From contig BSBN01000187.1 of the NCBI GenBank assembly GCA_027924645.1, positions 11,426,001 to 11,490,000 of the forward strand: a DNA stretch of 64,000 nucleotides, in the 5' to 3' direction. Under the pieces are notes generated by a model. The model made no database searches and had not been told where the DNA came from. It saw only the letters and a program-made list of their open reading frames with translations. The stretch is from Cunninghamia lanceolata (lineage: Eukaryota; Streptophyta; Pinopsida; Cupressales; Cupressaceae). Below are positions 1-9,681 of this stretch, one piece after another. The position numbers and the translations under genes were made by a program. Numbering within the stretch: the first letter of the stretch is position 1; the number at the start of each line of letters is the position of its first letter.

Positions 1-8
1 ATGAATGC

Positions 9-302
9 TTGTTTATTGCTATTAAAGAAGAACCTGTGTCTACTAATCCTGCTAGCTATGTGAAGAAAGAAAAACCAGTGGAAAGTGCTTTGGCTACTCA
101 GGTTATTGAAGACAAAGATGAATGGGTTATTGATAGTGGCTACTCTCACCACATAACTAGTGACAAAAGTAAGTTTGTGAGTTTGGAAAGATATGATGGT
201 GGACTGGTTAGGTTTGGAGATGATACAACTAGTAAGATTTGTAGAAAAGGATCTATTTCTTTTGATGGCAGTCATAATACTAAAGATGTCTTGTATGTGA
301 AA
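9..302 (+). pseudogene. copia-1 protease fragment
   Basis: Decayed fragment of the copia aspartic protease that cleaves the Gag-Pol polyprotein. The active-site region reads WVIDSGYSHHIT (near 123-158), matching the copia form of the D-[ST]-G retropepsin motif. It is followed by the FGD and KDVLYVK segments usual for this domain. A TGA at 303 interrupts the frame. Downstream, homology continues to the TRIM insertion at 353 and resumes at 687. The 329-bp insert plus 5-bp duplication is 334 bp, exactly the frame change seen between this part and the integrase, so the two were one frame before insertion. Confidence 0.85.
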
Positions 303-352
303 TGATTAAAGCACAATCTTTCAAGTGTGGGTCAAATGTGTAACAAAGGTTA

Positions 353-487
353 TGTTGGCCCATGATTGTCGTTAAACCAAAAGGTTGACTTGTCAATTTC
401 TGATACAAATGCCAGAGTTAATGAATCCATGGGAGGCGGTTAGTCCATGTCATGAATCCCATGGGGAGCGCTGACCGTTTGCCAACA
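353..487 (-). repeat. TRIM 3' LTR (minus orientation)
   Basis: 135 bp with the same ends as its partner; the purine tract abuts its inner end at 488-497. Differences from the partner are mostly C/T or G/A transitions. Confidence 0.93.
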
Positions 488-532
488 AACTCCCCCCAGT
501 GTTACTCGGGGGAATTTGAACTGTGACCTTTG

Positions 533-544
533 GCTCTGATACCA
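533..544 (-). promoter_or_regulatory. TRIM primer-binding site (initiator tRNA-Met type)
   Basis: The minus strand reads TGGTATCAGAGC two bases inside the LTR, the classic primer-binding site complementary to the 3' end of plant initiator tRNA-Met. It fixes the orientation of the element. Confidence 0.9.
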
Positions 545-546
545 AT

Positions 547-681
547 TGTTGGCCCATGATTGCCGTTAAACCAAAAGGTTGACCTATCAATTTTTGATAC
601 AAATGCCATAGTTAATGAATCCAAGGGAGGTGGTTAGTCCATGTCACGAATCCCATGGGGAGCACTAACCATTTGCCAACA
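547..681 (-). repeat. TRIM 5' LTR (minus orientation)
   Basis: 135 bp, TG...CA ends with a 7-bp terminal inverted repeat TGTTGGC/GCCAACA. It is the 5' LTR because the tRNA-Met primer-binding site abuts its inner end. Confidence 0.93.
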
Positions 682-686
682 GGTTA

Positions 687-1401
687 TGACCTAAGCTTCA
701 AGGACAATGGAAGCAAGATCAGGGAAAGCTCTTGAACAATCATTGCAACTATTAAGAAGACCAGAGGTAATATCTATCACTTGAAAGGAACTGATAATTA
801 TTGTTTGTTAGCTCAGACTGATGAAAGTTGGCTATGGCATAGAAGGTTGTGTCACATCAATTTTGACAACATTATGAAGATAAGTACTACACAGGCTGTT
901 AGAGATTTACCCAAGCTTGTGAAGCCTGCTAATCCTATTTGCAAGGAGTGTCAATTTGGGAAACAAACAAGAACAAGTTTCAAAAGCAAGGACCAATCAG
1001 TTGATGGATTACTAGAACTAGTGCATACAGACTTGTGTGGACCTACCAGAGTAAGAAGTTTGCAAGGAGATAGGTATTTCATGTTGCTTATTGATGATTA
1101 TTCTAGAAGTACTTGGGTTACCTTTTTGAAAGAAAAATCAAAAGATTTGGATAAGTTCAAGGCATTTAAAGCAATTTTTGAAAATGAGATGGATTTAAAG
1201 ATCAAATGTTTAAGGTTTGATAGAGGAGGAGAGTTCACATCAAATGAATTCAATTTCTTTTGTGAAGAACATGGGATAAAAAGACAATTATTTGTACCTA
1301 GAACTCCACAACAAAATGGAGTCATTGAAAGAAAGAATAGAATAGTTCAAGAAGCTACTAGAACCATGATGAAGGAAGCTGATCTTCTAGAAGTATATTA
1401 G
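687..1401 (+). pseudogene. copia-1 GAG-pre-integrase and integrase core
   Basis: Integrase inserts the cDNA into the host genome. A zinc-binding region is visible (LWHRRLCHINF near 829, then CKECQFGKQTR near 940), which is the H-H-C-C module. The catalytic core follows: HTDLCGP (first Asp), LRFDRGGEF (second Asp; Asn-Gly-Gly is usual after it) and QQNGVIERKNR (catalytic Glu). The D-D-E triad is therefore still readable. A TAG at 1399-1401 ends the frame where related proteins usually have a Trp or Gln-containing stretch, and homology continues past it. Confidence 0.92.
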
Positions 1402-1821
1402 AGAGAGGCAATTCACACTTCTATATATATCCTAAACAGAGTCCAAGCCAAAGGTAACATTTCTAAGACTCCTTATGAATTGTGGTATGGTAATATTCCT
1501 ACTGTGAAATATCTCAAAGTTTTTGGTATCAAATGTTATATCAAAAGAGAAGAAGATCTAGGCAAGTTTGATGCTAGGTGTGATGAAGTAATCTTCCTTG
1601 GTTACTCAACCAAGAGAAAGGCCTACCGGTGTTATAATAAGAGGCTAAATAAGATCATTGAGAGTACAAATGTCAAAGTCGATGAAAGCAAGGAAAGGTC
1701 TCTAGAATCAAGTGGATATGAATTAGATAAACTAGATGTTTCAGAAGTGGTTAGCATGAAGACAGCTCAAATGAAGAGGATCAAACTCTGGAAAGTACTG
1801 CCAAGACGCCAAGGTATGTAA
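1402..1821 (+). pseudogene. copia-1 integrase C-terminal part
   Basis: Same frame as the core after the TAG. It contains SKTPYELWYG and VKYLKVFGIKCYI, then the FDARCDEVIFLGYS segment. These are typical of the region between copia integrase core and reverse transcriptase (PYELW, LRVFGC and F-LGYS motifs). The tail after about 1690 is acidic and poorly conserved, as usual. The frame is lost near 1820, before the reverse transcriptase begins. Confidence 0.88.
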
Positions 1822-1871
1822 AACTTAATCATTCTGAAGATCAAATCATAGGAGATAAAAGTAAAGGAATC

Positions 1872-2880
1872 TTGACTAGAAGAAGAGCTGCAGAAGAACA
1901 AGTAAATTTATGTCTGATTTCCAAGATTGAACCTAAGAGTGTGAATGAAGCTTGCAATGATGAGAATTGGGTAAAGGCTATGAAAGAAGAATTGATGCAG
2001 ATAGAGAAGAATCAAACTTGGGATCTTGCTCCTAGACCAGCAGACAAAAACATAATTGGTACCAAGTGGGCTTTCAGAAACAAGATGAATGAGAATGGTG
2101 AAGTAGTAAGAAACAAAGCAAGGTTGGTATGCAAAGGATACTCTTAAGTTGAAGGAATAGATTTTGAGGAGACATTTGCACCAGTGGCAAGGATTGAAGC
2201 TATAAGAATGTTTCTAGCATTTGCAGTCTACCAAGATTTTAAGGTATATCAGATGGATGTAAACTCTACATTCTTGAATGGAGAGTTGGAAGAAGAAGTC
2301 TATATTGAACAACCAGAAGAATTCTAGTCATCAAATCAGGGTGACATGGTATGCAGATTGAAGAAGGCTTTATATGGATTAAAACAAGCCCTAGGGCATG
2401 GTATGCTTGGTTAGACAGGTATTTGATATAGATAGGGTTCAGTAAAGGTACTACAGACAACAATCTCTACTTCAAGATCAATGATGAACAAATCCTAACT
2501 GTAGTAGTCTTTGTTGATAACATTATCTTTGGAGGCAATGAAGGTATGTGCATAGTTTTTGTCAGAGAAATGCAAAGTGAATTTGAAATGTCCATGTTTG
2601 GTGAGATAAATTTCTTTTTGGGTCTACAAATAAATAAATTAGATAAAGGAATCTTCATTTCTCAGTCTAAGTATGTGAAAGAGTTGCTAAAGAAGTTTGG
2701 GATGGAAGACTCTAAACCAGCAAATACTCCCATGATAATTAGTTGTAAGTTGAGCAAAAATGATGATTCACCAATGGTAGATCAGAAAAGGTAAAGATCT
2801 ATGATTGGAGGATTACTTTATCTAACTCAAACTAGACCTGACATAATGCATGTAGTTTGTCTTATGGAAAAATTTTAAGA
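1872..2880 (+). pseudogene. copia-1 reverse transcriptase (RVT_2), broken
   Basis: Copies the element RNA into DNA. Conserved blocks: IIGTKWAFRNKMNENG and RNKARLVCKGYS (near 2055-2144), [15 protein letters not shown] (near 2164), [18 protein letters not shown] (near 2250), then LKKALYGLKQA (near 2359). Stops at about 2145 and 2326 and a one-base loss near 2393 break the frame. The catalytic block near 2510-2530 reads FVDNIIFGG where active copia elements have YVDD, so the second Asp is now Asn. The last part has ISQSKYVKELLKKFGM (near 2657-2705) and GGLLYLTQTRPDI, both typical of the end of this domain. Confidence 0.92.
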
Positions 2881-2899
2881 AGAACCCAAGGAGTCACAT

Positions 2900-3463
2900 G
2901 TGATGGAAACCAAGAGAATTCTGAGATATTTGAAAGGCACAATAGATTATGGTTTGTGGTATCCAAAAGATAATGATTTCACTCTCAGTGCATACACTGA
3001 TGTAGATTGGGCCAGAGATATGGATGATAGGAAAAGTACAAGTGGAGGTGCATTCTTTTTGGGAAAAAGGTTGGTATCTTGGTTAAACAAGAAACATGAT
3101 TTAATATCCCTATCTACTACAGAAGCAAAATACATTGCAACAGTATGTAGTTGCACTCAAGTATTATGGATGAAGCAGACTTTGAAGGACATCATAGTTA
3201 TGTGTGAAGATTCAATTGTAATCTTTTGTGACAATACAAGTGCCATAAACATATCAAAGAATCTAGTAATGCATTCAAGGACAAAGAACATATCCATAAG
3301 ATATCACTTTCTAAGGGAAAACATGACAGAGAATGAAGTTAAGTTGGAATATGTATCTACAAAAGACCAGATTGTAGACATTTTCACCAAACCTTTGCCT
3401 AAGGATACTGTTGAGTATCTCAGAGAAAAGTTAGGCATTATTAGCCCACCTGCTCTGAACTAA
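2900..3463 (+). pseudogene. copia-1 RNase H domain and end of pol
   Basis: Degrades the RNA strand during reverse transcription. Open for 187 codons, it is the best preserved block. Motifs in order: MMETKRILRYLKGTIDYGL, YTDVDWARD (first Asp), DRKSTSGGAFFLG, SWLNKKHDLISLSTTEAKYIA (Glu in TEAKY), then CDNTSAI (Asp) and VSTKDQIVDIFTKPL. These are the standard copia RNase H signatures. The stop at 3461-3463 is the natural end of pol; about 380 bp of noncoding DNA separate it from the LTR. Confidence 0.93.
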
Positions 3464-3643
3464 GATGCACAAGACTGCATCAGTCTGATGGTGCTTCTTC
3501 ATATCTAGATTGATGCTTTTAGGGATACTTCTTAGGGGGAGTAGTCAAAGAGTTTAGAAGAGAAATTGAATCAAAGTAGAAGAGTGCAAGTGTGTGCCCT
3601 TTGCCATTGATGTCAAAGGTGGAGAAAAGTCATGTGAAAAAAT

Positions 3644-3786
3644 CAGAAAGAAAGAGTGCATATGTGTAAAAAGATAGGGGTAGAATCTTGGTCAGAAAGA
3701 AAGGTGTAGATGTGTAAAAAGATAGGGGAGAATCTTGGTTAGAAAGAAAGAGTGCAGATGTGTAAAGAGATAGGGGGAGAATCATG
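3644..3786 (+). repeat. Three tandem 47-49-bp units with purine-rich cores
   Basis: Units at 3644-3692, 3693-3739 and 3740-3786 each read (c/t)agaaagaaag, then a g-t-rich stretch, then gatagggg and agaatc. They lie between the pol stop and the real polypurine tract. Each ends in a short purine run resembling that tract. Confidence 0.85.
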
Positions 3787-3832
3787 TCTTGATGGTTGTT
3801 GCAGTTTTTCACATCATATGTTGCCATCAATG

Positions 3833-3846
3833 ACAAAGGGGGAGAT
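3833..3846 (+). promoter_or_regulatory. copia-1 polypurine tract
   Basis: The purine run AAAGGGGGAGA followed by TTGTTG is the usual copia junction; it primes plus-strand DNA synthesis. The LTR starts at TG, 3847. Confidence 0.88.
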
Positions 3847-5398
3847 TGTTGCAAGTATGTGCCTAATCGGTGTTGTCAATGATGTCAACATATCTTTGTT
3901 GTCATTGGTGTCAACTATGTCCTATTCTATTACTTTTTAAGAAGCTTTGTATGTTGAGGATATTGAGAAAATCGGCCCTTCCGGAAGAAATGAGTGAGTT
4001 ACAGTGAAGTGTAGTATAGACAGTGAGTTGTATGGTGAAGAACAGTCTGGTAGATTGGTCCACATTTCTCGTTGGATGGATATCTTGGTCTGCAAATTGG
4101 AATTTATTTAAAGGGATGTCTGAAGATGCTAAATCTTGAGTTTGAGCCTTCTGTGTGAAGTTTTGAGAAAGTTGCATTCACCAGAATAAAACCTGCTCTT
4201 TTTGATTATTCTTTGGTGATAGGGAGAAAGTATTTTGCTCCGCATTGCTCTGTAATAAAGTATTTTTCTTTGTGGTTCTAGATGGAAGTCTGGGATGATG
4301 ATAAGTGTGTACAATTACAATAGTTCATGTTTTGGTGGTATGCAAGCTATCTTTCTTTTATATCAGTTGAAGACAGTGAAGTTCATGTGTTTCGGTGAGA
4401 AGATTCCTATGGCTAAAGTGGTTAAGGTAAGTGCGGTTGCTCCTGATGTTTATAACATGCTTGTGGATGTCCCCTAATCATGCTCCTATCTTGACATTGG
4501 TCCACATTAAGGAATTGAGATTGTGTTTGAAGATTATTCCCAGATAATGTAGCGTGTAACTAGTCTTAGCCGACTTGGTTAATTCCAGTAATTGCAGAGA
4601 GTCCTTTAAGATTGTGGAAGCGTGTTGTGGCATGGAAGATCGTGTTTGAGTCCTAGCTAAGGTGTGGCATGATCCACATACATCTTTACTTCATTTCCTT
4701 TGCATACTGTTGTAATAGGTCAAGACCTATTTTGTAAATGTTTGTATTGTCGACCTTGGAGATTGTTCCAATGGTTGATGATTGTAATGCCAACCTTGAT
4801 GATCATTCTAAGGTTGATGAAGTGTATAAATACTTATAATTGACTCATGGAAAAGGTGTCCTTGTGAGAAAATGGGAAGATAAGGAAAAGGGAAAGGAGA
4901 TAAGGCAGAGTAGAGCAGAGCAATTGTTGTACTTCAATATACTAATCTCATACATGAAGAAGATGGTGATTTTGGCAATAAGCCTGGCAGTGAGCTAGTA
5001 GTAGGGTTTAACAACCCTTAGGGTTTAATAGGCCTTATTATAATCTTTCTAGGTTTAGGGTTGAGGTAGTGTACCTGCTAGACCTAGTTGTACTTCATGG
5101 CAGTGCGCCGATATGTTCTAGGCCCGTGGAGTGACCAAGCCTGAACATCATTTTTCAAAGATCACAATATATTTTGAGAGCTAATCCTCTGCATGGTTTT
5201 CCCCACCTTGGGGTTTTCCATGTAAAAATCTGGTGTCTCTTGTGTATAATGTTGCATCTGTGTTTAAGTTTATGATTTTTATCTATTCATTGTTAAATCA
5301 TAATAATTGATAAGTGATTAATGTGTAAGTGAAGATGTGTTTAAGTTTTTGTGATAACTAATTCACCCCCCCTCTAATTTGTGTGGTACATTTCAACA
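3847..5398 (+). repeat. copia-1 3' LTR (1552 bp)
   Basis: Starts TGTTGCAAG right after the polypurine tract and ends TTTCAACA, giving the TGTTG...CAACA terminal inverted repeat. Near the end is the C-rich stretch attcacccccc (5361-5372), common in plant copia LTRs. A candidate TATA box lies at 4825-4832. The 5' LTR is outside the window, so the right edge rests on the inverted repeat alone. The expected 5-bp duplication would be ACTCT (5399-5403). Confidence 0.85.
4825..4832 (+). promoter_or_regulatory. Candidate LTR TATA box (copia-1)
   Basis: TATAAATA about two thirds into the LTR, a plausible position for the start of R. No experimental support. Confidence 0.5.
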
Positions 5399-5472
5399 AC
5401 TCTGTGGCCCAATGGATAAGGCACCTAGCCTACATCCCAAAAGTCTAAGGTCCTCGCCATGCCTACAAGAGG
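5399..5472 (+). other. tRNA-Arg-like sequence, decayed (tRNA pseudogene or SINE head)
   Basis: The first 30 bases, starting ACTCTGTGGCCCAATGGATA, match the 5' half of plant tRNA-Arg (ACG) as I remember it, including an A-box-like TGGCCCAATGG. The second half is degraded: no good GGTTCGANTCC B box (nearest is GGTCCTCGCC at 5451-5460) and no closing acceptor strand. It starts exactly at the copia-1 LTR edge. It could be a tRNA-derived SINE head or an old tRNA pseudogene. Confidence 0.45.
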
Positions 5473-7599
5473 CATGCGTCCCCAACTAGAGCCACTGGTG
5501 GTACCCCACTTAGGTTTAGGGCTTTAAGCATGTCTCATCAAGGTGTTCTCCATTTTCCTTAAAGTCCTGTAGTCCATTTCACTATATGCTCTATTCTATT
5601 GTTGACTACTTGCTAGGGGATTCCAGTTGTTTAAGTTGTAACTTAAGTCTTCTAACTCATAGGGTGACCAGCCCCCCTTTCTTATTCCCCTTCATAGTGT
5701 AAAAATATTAAGTCTAATGTCTTTAGGAGGTTAGGGGATACCACATATATGAATTTTGCACCATCACAAGGAGTCTTTGATGATGTCATTCACCCCTTGT
5801 GATGCTGCGATGGAGTGCCAACTATCGATTGAATGTGGCTTACAGTGATTCAATCAAGGACCTCAGGATGACAAATCAGGTGTTGCCAGGTGTTGAAATG
5901 AAAAGAGATCTGTAAAGAGGATGAAATCTGACGATTGCATAAGTGTGCAAGGAAATCTTTCAGAACAGAATATTCTGCATGCTGGCACGATAGGATGACA
6001 TGTGGCCTAGTCTAATTTAAAGGGGTACAAAGTGAATGATGAGGGGATAGGTGGATGGCTTAGCACAGTCGCATGAAGCCTAAAGGCGGTGGGCCATCTC
6101 CGTCTGTGATGCCATGAGATGACATGTGGTGGGGACCGATGCATAGAAGGGAAAAGTTAGAGGAATACGACCTTCGGTGTGGCACAATTTCATTTGCAAT
6201 GGACTTTTCAAAGGAGCCAATGTGGATTCTTGAGGCCGGTGATCACTCCAAAGCGACAATCTAGAAATGGGAAAGCTGGGATCAATGGCTAAGATTCAAA
6301 CTTGAAACAACTCTTTGTCAGCAAAATTTCCGCCCTCCTCCATACTAAAGTGATTGAATCTATAGCATGACCATGAACTAAAACATTAAATCTGCTCATC
6401 TGATCGAGGAAAAAGTTGTATAAATAGTAGATTTGTAGGGATTTCTAACTGCTTCAGCTGTAAAAAATTGACCCAAAGATCTAATTGTATCTTGAAAATA
6501 TGTAAGGATCTGTTGTATCATTTAGAAAGTCTGTCAGAGGTAGATGCCCAGAAGCTTGTTCACTCCTTTAAAAAGGAATCATGACCACTCTACCAGGGGG
6601 AGTGTGAGTTGTTGGGTCTTCTCCTTTAGACTTTGAATACAAGATATTCACATCTTTGGAAGGCATGTCCTGCTACAAAGTTGGTTCTTTTTCTGGGTAT
6701 AGAGTAGCCTCTGGTTTGTAAATGATATTTTCCTATATGATAATGTTCTATCCAGGTTGAATTAAATGAAAAACACTGCATGTGTGTCTTGTTCATGATT
6801 GTCTCCTCTGGTATTGTCTTTTCTCTTTTGAATAAGGTTATCAAGGATATCTAAGTTCTTCAGTATACATTCATTGTACTGTATGTCTAGTTTCTTGCTT
6901 CTGCTCAATGAGTAGATTAAATAGGCTCTAAATTAGATATAGGGAGGGGTGTCATGTCAAAGGATTTATAAAGTATGATCATGAGCATTACTCTTTTGTG
7001 GACTTATTGTTGTAAGGCAGCAATATTTTCTTAGATCCCCTAGATACGAATTTAGGTTATTATTGGAGAACATTCACATTTTTAGGCTTGACTCTATTGC
7101 CCAGATAAGACACTAGTCTGGGGACTTGTCTATTCAAAGGGTCTAGGGAAGTCCCATGGCTCCACTCACTAACCATCTTATCACCTCCATCCATTAGTTT
7201 GTAGGAGTAGAATTAGGACCTTGTGTGCTCTCTGTTTTAAACAATGTAGATAATCCAAGAATGTTGCTAGCTTGGGATTCATCTTGTAGATCTTGGTGTG
7301 GAAATGGGAGCATTCTACCTATGATAAAAAGTTAAATATTTTGATTTGAGCTAGCCAAAGTTAAATCTTTTATTTTAGGGATCCCCCCTAGGTGCGGTAG
7401 AACCTGAAGTGAAGGGGAGGCACATGCAAACAACCTCCCATCTCTATTGGCCAAATTATGCAGTGAACCTATTGATAAGAAGTGGAAAGCCTTTAGGGTT
7501 TACTACCTATCGATCCAGAAACCAACAGTATGGAGGCGCATTCAAGGTTGAGACAATAGTGAAATAAGTGGCGACAAGATGATTTTGAACTGTGACCAG
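5473..7599. other. No gene recognised; probable old repeat debris
   Basis: No reading frame with recognisable protein motifs on either strand. Two points suggest LTR remains. TATAAATAG (near 6419) lies upstream of a G-run followed by GTGTGAGTTGTTGG (6594-6615), which resembles a polypurine tract plus LTR start. I could not find a matching second copy in the window, so no element is called. Confidence 0.4.
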
Positions 7600-8846
7600 G
7601 TGATCAGGAATTTTTAACCTACAAACCTGATACACGGTAAACAACAAAACACAAACAGAGGAAACCCTAGATTGCTATATCACCATAATAACTTGTGACC
7701 CAAAATTGAAACTTGCAACCTAAATCGGAGATCGATAATCAATTTGCACAGAGATCGCAGGCTATACGGCTCCGTATGGTACAGCAAATTTATAGTCAAA
7801 ATTCATGGAAATGGCCTCCCGGACACGATGGTAAGGTTGTTTTTAGCTTAGGAGGTCACCTGCAATAACTCATTCCCAAAACTTGACAAACTAGGGTTAA
7901 AAATATGCAAATTTTTGCAACAAAAACTTGCAGAAACTAATGATTAGATCCTTGAAGCATGTTCACATCGAGTTCACCAAATGTATACAAAAAATTTGTA
8001 TAAATCAAAATGATAAAACAATGAAGTGCATTACCTAATCCAAATCTTCAATACCTTAGATAGATAGATGCATGCAAGATAGGTTGATTGATGGAGTGAT
8101 TTGATATGTTGGTTGCTCAATTTGGTAGCATAACATTGAGATGAAGATGATAGATGAAAAGACAATGGATGAAAGATGAATGATGCAAAGGCTCTAATGT
8201 TAATTAGACATCATAAGGAACTCTAACTCAATTCATCTTGCAAATTTGACAGAATAAGGGTACTTGAAGCTCAATGCATATGCAAATGACTTGTGAGGGG
8301 GTTAATTTATAGGCAAGGATTGATTCAAATGGATGGCTAGGATTGAAAGGCTAATTGATTGATGTGGATAACTAGGATTGATTAGTTATTCCCACTCTTA
8401 AAGGGAGTTGTAGTTATGTGACAAGTGTACAAAGGAGGATAAAACTCATGTGTGATCGTGTACACAAAAACTAGTTCATGTGTAATTGTGTACACAAAAA
8501 GGATATTAAATGAAAGATATACTACCACACATGATTCAATCAAGAGGTGGACAAGTGTTGGAAAGTGGTGAAAGGTGAGGACCTAATTCAAATATTTTAT
8601 TTGAATTAGTTGGGATATATGAGGGAAATTAATTAAATAAATAGGATTTATTTAATCAATTGGCTAGGTGATTAGGATAGGATGGGAAATTAATTAAATA
8701 AATAAAATTTATTTAATTAATTAGATTATGGATTAAGTGGGATTAAGAGTGGGATTAGGATAAAATGCTACATGATGTCTAAATGATGTATTTGACTAGG
8801 TGTTGCAACACATGGACAAATTTGGGAATAAATTTGGGTGTCTAAA
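7600..8846 (-). mobile_element. Y-family fragment Y' (5' LTR plus part of leader)
   Basis: Minus-oriented copy related to element Y. The LTR is 7982-8846 (about 865 bp) and aligns with the Y LTRs, including the attacctaatccaaatcttc segment and the AT-rich palindromic units near 8620-8725. Inside it, the minus strand has the Y-type primer-binding site (complement of 7961-7979) and a leader resembling 29590-29780 of Y. The gag part is missing and the left limit is approximate. The LTR end abuts X sequence at 8847, so it either inserted into the X 5' LTR and then lost its rest, or the junction is a deletion. Confidence 0.75.
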
Positions 8847-8847
8847 G

Positions 8848-9504
8848 GATTTATTGAGCAATCTAAGAGAAAAGGCATACAAGATGAAGAAAGATGTGAG
8901 CCAAAAATTAATAACTAGTGACAAATACTTGTGTACTCTCAAAGAAATGAGGAAGAAAAATGCTAATGTCCTCATAACTAATAAAGTTGTAACAACACAA
9001 ACACTCCCATTACTGGATAGTTGGTGTGAAGATGTTGGGTTTGTAGTGGATATATTAAAAAGATGCAATGATAAAATTGTAAGTATCAGTGGAAAACTAC
9101 ACAATCTATTGTCAGATGAAATAGTAATCTTGGAGTATTTGGAAGGTAAGGTGGAAGGAAAGGTAGAAAACCAAGATGAAGGTTTTGCTACCAATGCCTT
9201 AAGGGATAATTTCTAGCCTATAGCAAAGGACCCTATCAAGAACTTCTTCAAAGCTACCATTGATATGGCTATGAGAATGAAGGCTAGTATAGAAAAGTAT
9301 TGAGAAGAATTAGATAACAAAACAAACTGGTGGATATCCTTACAAGAGAAATTGAAGGCACAAGCCTATGTAGCCAAAAGGGCTAAGATTTTGAATAGAG
9401 AAGAGATAGAGGTAGTCATCCAGGCCTATAATGTTGTCTAGGGTGTCAGCACAATAGTAATTGACTAGCATTCCTCTGAGGAATCTGAAGAAGAAGAAGG
9501 ATAG
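8848..9504 (+). pseudogene. LTR ORF of X, C-terminal fragment (5' LTR copy)
   Basis: Copy of the last part of the long X LTR ORF (20466-34088). It is open to 9216, then continues in frame with stops to TAG at 9502-9504. Recognisable shared segments are LLSNLREKA, LPLLDSWCEDVGF and LKAQAYVAKRA. The protein is rich in Lys, Glu and Leu with heptad-like spacing, suggesting coiled coil. No known family recognised. Confidence 0.7.
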
Positions 9505-9672
9505 AGAGGTCATATTGACCAAATCATATTTCATGATATTCCAGAGAGTTGCTAGGTAGTAATTTGTGCCACATAGGTTGTATTTTGACTTGGTCAAAGA
9601 AATGTAAAGTGTTGATCATGATAGATTAATCTTTGATCATAGATCTTTTGTAACTAATTCTCATCCTTATCC

Positions 9673-9681
9673 TATAAAAGG
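9673..9681 (+). promoter_or_regulatory. X LTR TATA box (5' copy)
   Basis: TATAAAAGG, 169 bp after the ORF stop and conserved in the 3' copy at 34256-34264. It would place the U3/R border about 950 bp from the LTR end. Confidence 0.65.

Larger units (their letters stand above)
353..681 (-). mobile_element. Complete TRIM/SMART-like miniature LTR retrotransposon, 329 bp
   Basis: Two 135-bp direct repeats (353-487 and 547-681) each start TGTTGGC and end GCCAACA, and flank only 59 bp of internal DNA. On the minus strand the first repeat (681-547) is followed after AT by TGGTATCAGAGC (complement of 533-544), the initiator tRNA-Met primer-binding site of many plant LTR elements. Before the second repeat lies a purine tract, GGGGGGAGTT (complement of 488-497). 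The element is flanked by a perfect 5-bp duplication GGTTA (348-352 and 682-686). I count 11 differences between the 135-bp repeats, so it is not recent. It has no coding capacity and must have been mobilised in trans. Confidence 0.95.
1..5398 (+). mobile_element. Ty1/copia retrotransposon copia-1, 3' part (gag and 5' LTR outside window)
   Basis: Domains run protease, GAG-pre-integrase, integrase, reverse transcriptase, RNase H, polypurine tract, LTR, which is the Ty1/copia (Pseudoviridae) order. The window begins just before the protease motif, so gag and the 5' LTR lie to the left. The copy is dead: a miniature LTR element splits the protease-integrase part, there are in-frame stops near 1399, 2145 and 2326, and the frame changes near 1820 and 2393. 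The LTR starts TGTTGCAAG and ends TTTCAACA, preceded by a G-rich polypurine tract. The 1552-bp LTR is long for copia. Lineage not determined. Confidence 0.93.

Noticed and set aside
5399..5472. Functional tRNA-Arg gene
   Set aside because: No good B box and no closing acceptor stem; only the 5' half is convincing.
6588..6615. Polypurine tract and LTR start of a further element
   Set aside because: Looks similar, but no second LTR copy, primer-binding site or pol belonging to it was found nearby.
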